From NCBI GenBank assembly GCA_000316135.1, contig JH994045.1:4666-68665 (forward strand): DNA of 64,000 nucleotides, read 5' to 3'. Of this stretch, positions 62,568-64,000 are shown in pieces. This DNA comes from Trachipleistophora hominis. Taxonomy: Eukaryota; Microsporidia; Pleistophoridae. Each line of letters opens with the position of its first letter. Position 1 is the first letter of the stretch. The translations under genes were made by a program, and so were the position numbers. Under the pieces are notes generated by a model. The model searched no databases and was not told the DNA's origin. It saw only the letters and a program-made list of their open reading frames with translations.

Positions 62568-62795
62568 ATGAGCTTTTATAGCATGTTAAGGACCGGCTAT
62601 GATCTTGATTGCCTTTTTCTTCAAAAGAATAATTTGATGTTCAGAGTTGCTTGGATAGTATTCGAGTATTTCAGATATTATAACGACTACAAATGCAAAA
62701 ACGCGTTATATGAGATCCTTCTCTATTATTTAATGGCACATTTCATACTCTCTAAAATATACAACAATAATAATAGCAAGTCTATGATCCAATAA
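62568..62795 (+). pseudogene. Possible C-terminal remnant of the 526-aa family
   Basis: A 75-codon frame from the ATG at 62568 contains SMLRTGYDLDCLFLQKNNLM then AWIVFEYFRYY. The spacing S.L[KR]...L.[KR]...LM...A.....F.R.Y resembles the end of the 526-aa protein (SRLKK..., LMLLKAHAIYKFLRCY). The frame is open upstream without an ATG, and there is no promoter signal. The resemblance is weak and could be chance. Confidence 0.25.
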
Positions 62796-62869
62796 CAAAG
62801 TATGTTTTCTTGCCATTTAAACTTTAAAACGCGTTTAAAACGTAATCAAGCCTAAAACACAGGTAAACG

Positions 62870-62876
62870 TATAAAA
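62870..62876 (+). promoter_or_regulatory. TATA box for the 211-aa gene
   Basis: TATAAAA begins 28 bases before the ATG at 62898. Confidence 0.65.
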
Positions 62877-62897
62877 GAATCGGCGACGGTAAACAAA

Positions 62898-63533
62898 ATG
62901 TGGTCTACATTTTTCACTCTGGCGTTTGAGCGCTTGCTCAGTACGCAAGAACTAACTGTTTATGGAGAAAATAACAATTCATCTCACAACTGGGATGATG
63001 TTCTCACGATGATTATAAGGCGGTTAATTCAATCAGGATTAAACGGCGCAGATGTTGAAAACGATAATGGAAAAAACAGCCATGTAGATAATAATGATGG
63101 TAATGATACTACCATGGTTACTAACGACGATCATACTAATGTTGAGAGTCGAAAAAACAGTAACGACGATGAAAGTCACAATACTTCAACTAATACTTTC
63201 ATTGATTTATACCCGTACGATACAAAACAGCGAGGATTAAAATGTAAAAACTTTGAATGGTTCAATGTTCGTAATAATATGCACATTACAACGCTGGTTG
63301 ATTCCAGTGCTGCACTTAACGCAACATCTTTACGAAACTGTGATGAAATCGTTGTTGTTAACACACCTGTTAGTACATGCAACGAAAGTTCATTACAGAA
63401 CAGCAATGAAATTACCAGTGTTAAAGCATTAAAAATAGCGAAAAATAAATACTCATCTGATGAAGGTACCACAAAAGATTGCCATCAGGAATATTTTACG
63501 TTATCAGATTTTACATTGCTATACGATTATTAA
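62898..63533 (+). CDS. Asn/Asp-rich accessory protein, possibly secreted
   Basis: The 211-aa protein begins MWSTFFTLAFERLL, a weak signal-peptide candidate interrupted by charged residues. Residues ~50-95 are Asn/Asp/His-rich low complexity (VDNNDGNDTT, NSNDDES). After that the sequence is mixed and ends DFTLLYDY. Residues ~145-175 contain a doubled phrase: LRNCDEIVVVN and LQNSNEITSVK, each preceded by Ala/Ser/Thr residues. No domain is recognised. The TATA box places it with the accessory class. Confidence 0.65.
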   Translation: MWSTFFTLAFERLLSTQELTVYGENNNSSHNWDDVLTMIIRRLIQSGLNGADVENDNGKNSHVDNNDGNDTTMVTNDDHTNVESRKNSNDDESHNTSTNTFIDLYPYDTKQRGLKCKNFEWFNVRNNMHITTLVDSSAALNATSLRNCDEIVVVNTPVSTCNESSLQNSNEITSVKALKIAKNKYSSDEGTTKDCHQEYFTLSDFTLLYDY

Positions 63534-64000
63534 CAATTAACGAGATAAATATTTTAGCATCAAATATTTCATTACAGTAAATAATTATGTTATCTTCAAT
63601 AGATTTCATGATCTATTCAACAATATTTGGCCTATTTTCTGCATATAACCCTATTCAAAGAAACGCCTTACCATTTACTATGCTTCAGTTCCCGTGTTCA
63701 AAACATCATTTTAACCACCAGATTGTTTCATGTTAAAAATCGACAGCCCATTATCTCCACTAAAAAATCAAAAAGTTAAATGTCTTAAATCACAAACGCA
63801 CAGAGAATTGTCGTCAAATTACTGATGTTTTACACTGTTTATCGTCATAAACTCACGTCTTATTATCATAATGGCAAACAACGCGTTCAAGAACACTACG
63901 CATTGTCCATGAAACATAGATTTATAAAAAAAAAGAATGTGCCGCTCTTATAGATTGTAGCGTGAATAAGTAGCCAAAAAATACTACCTATATCTACTAC
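63534..64000. other. 3' flank, no gene
   Basis: Nothing recognised. Confidence 0.5.

Overview
The window is about 33% GC and looks like a repeat-rich stretch of a microsporidian nuclear genome, most probably of the Trachipleistophora/Vavraia type. Supporting this: recognisable eukaryotic housekeeping proteins in compact, apparently intronless frames (Argonaute, Pol II subunit RPB3, a HIRA histone chaperone, a tRNA-splicing endonuclease subunit); runs of C just upstream of their ATGs, a known microsporidian feature; many small secreted proteins without obvious relatives; a large leucine-rich-repeat (LRR) protein; and a retained Argonaute, which only some microsporidia have. The genus is an inference. 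There is one assembly gap (11941-12572). Layout: 1-11.2 kb holds Argonaute, a small membrane protein, a secreted beta-trefoil-like protein caught between two copies of a structured repeat (element L), RPB3, an unknown 477-aa protein and a small membrane protein. 11.2-28.4 kb is sparse and rich in a ~320-bp repeat (family B); it holds a 526-aa unknown protein, two secreted or membrane proteins and a pair of paralogous multispanning membrane proteins. 28.4-36.1 kb carries two broken accessory genes on the minus strand: a ~1525-codon LRR gene interrupted by one TAG, and a secreted-protein gene with a one-base frameshift. 38.8-44.4 kb returns to housekeeping genes (HIRA, tRNA endonuclease). 44.9-57.0 kb holds five small secreted proteins of one family, which share an Ala-rich [ST]PAE-type motif, and a decayed paralogue of the 526-aa gene. 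57-62.5 kb is nearly empty, and a secreted-like Asn/Asp-rich gene closes the window. Three signals stand out. First, a ~105-bp dispersed element (family A) occurs about 20 times with an A-rich tail and target-site duplications of about 10-15 bp in at least seven copies, so it behaves like a SINE. Second, the genes fall into two promoter classes: housekeeping genes have a C-run near the ATG and often a G-poor pyrimidine-rich leader, while secreted or accessory genes have a TATA box 25-28 bases upstream of the ATG. Third, the five-member secreted family is defined by architecture rather than by overall sequence. An Argonaute next to such repeat-rich DNA would fit RNA-based repeat control, but no Dicer or RdRP is seen here.
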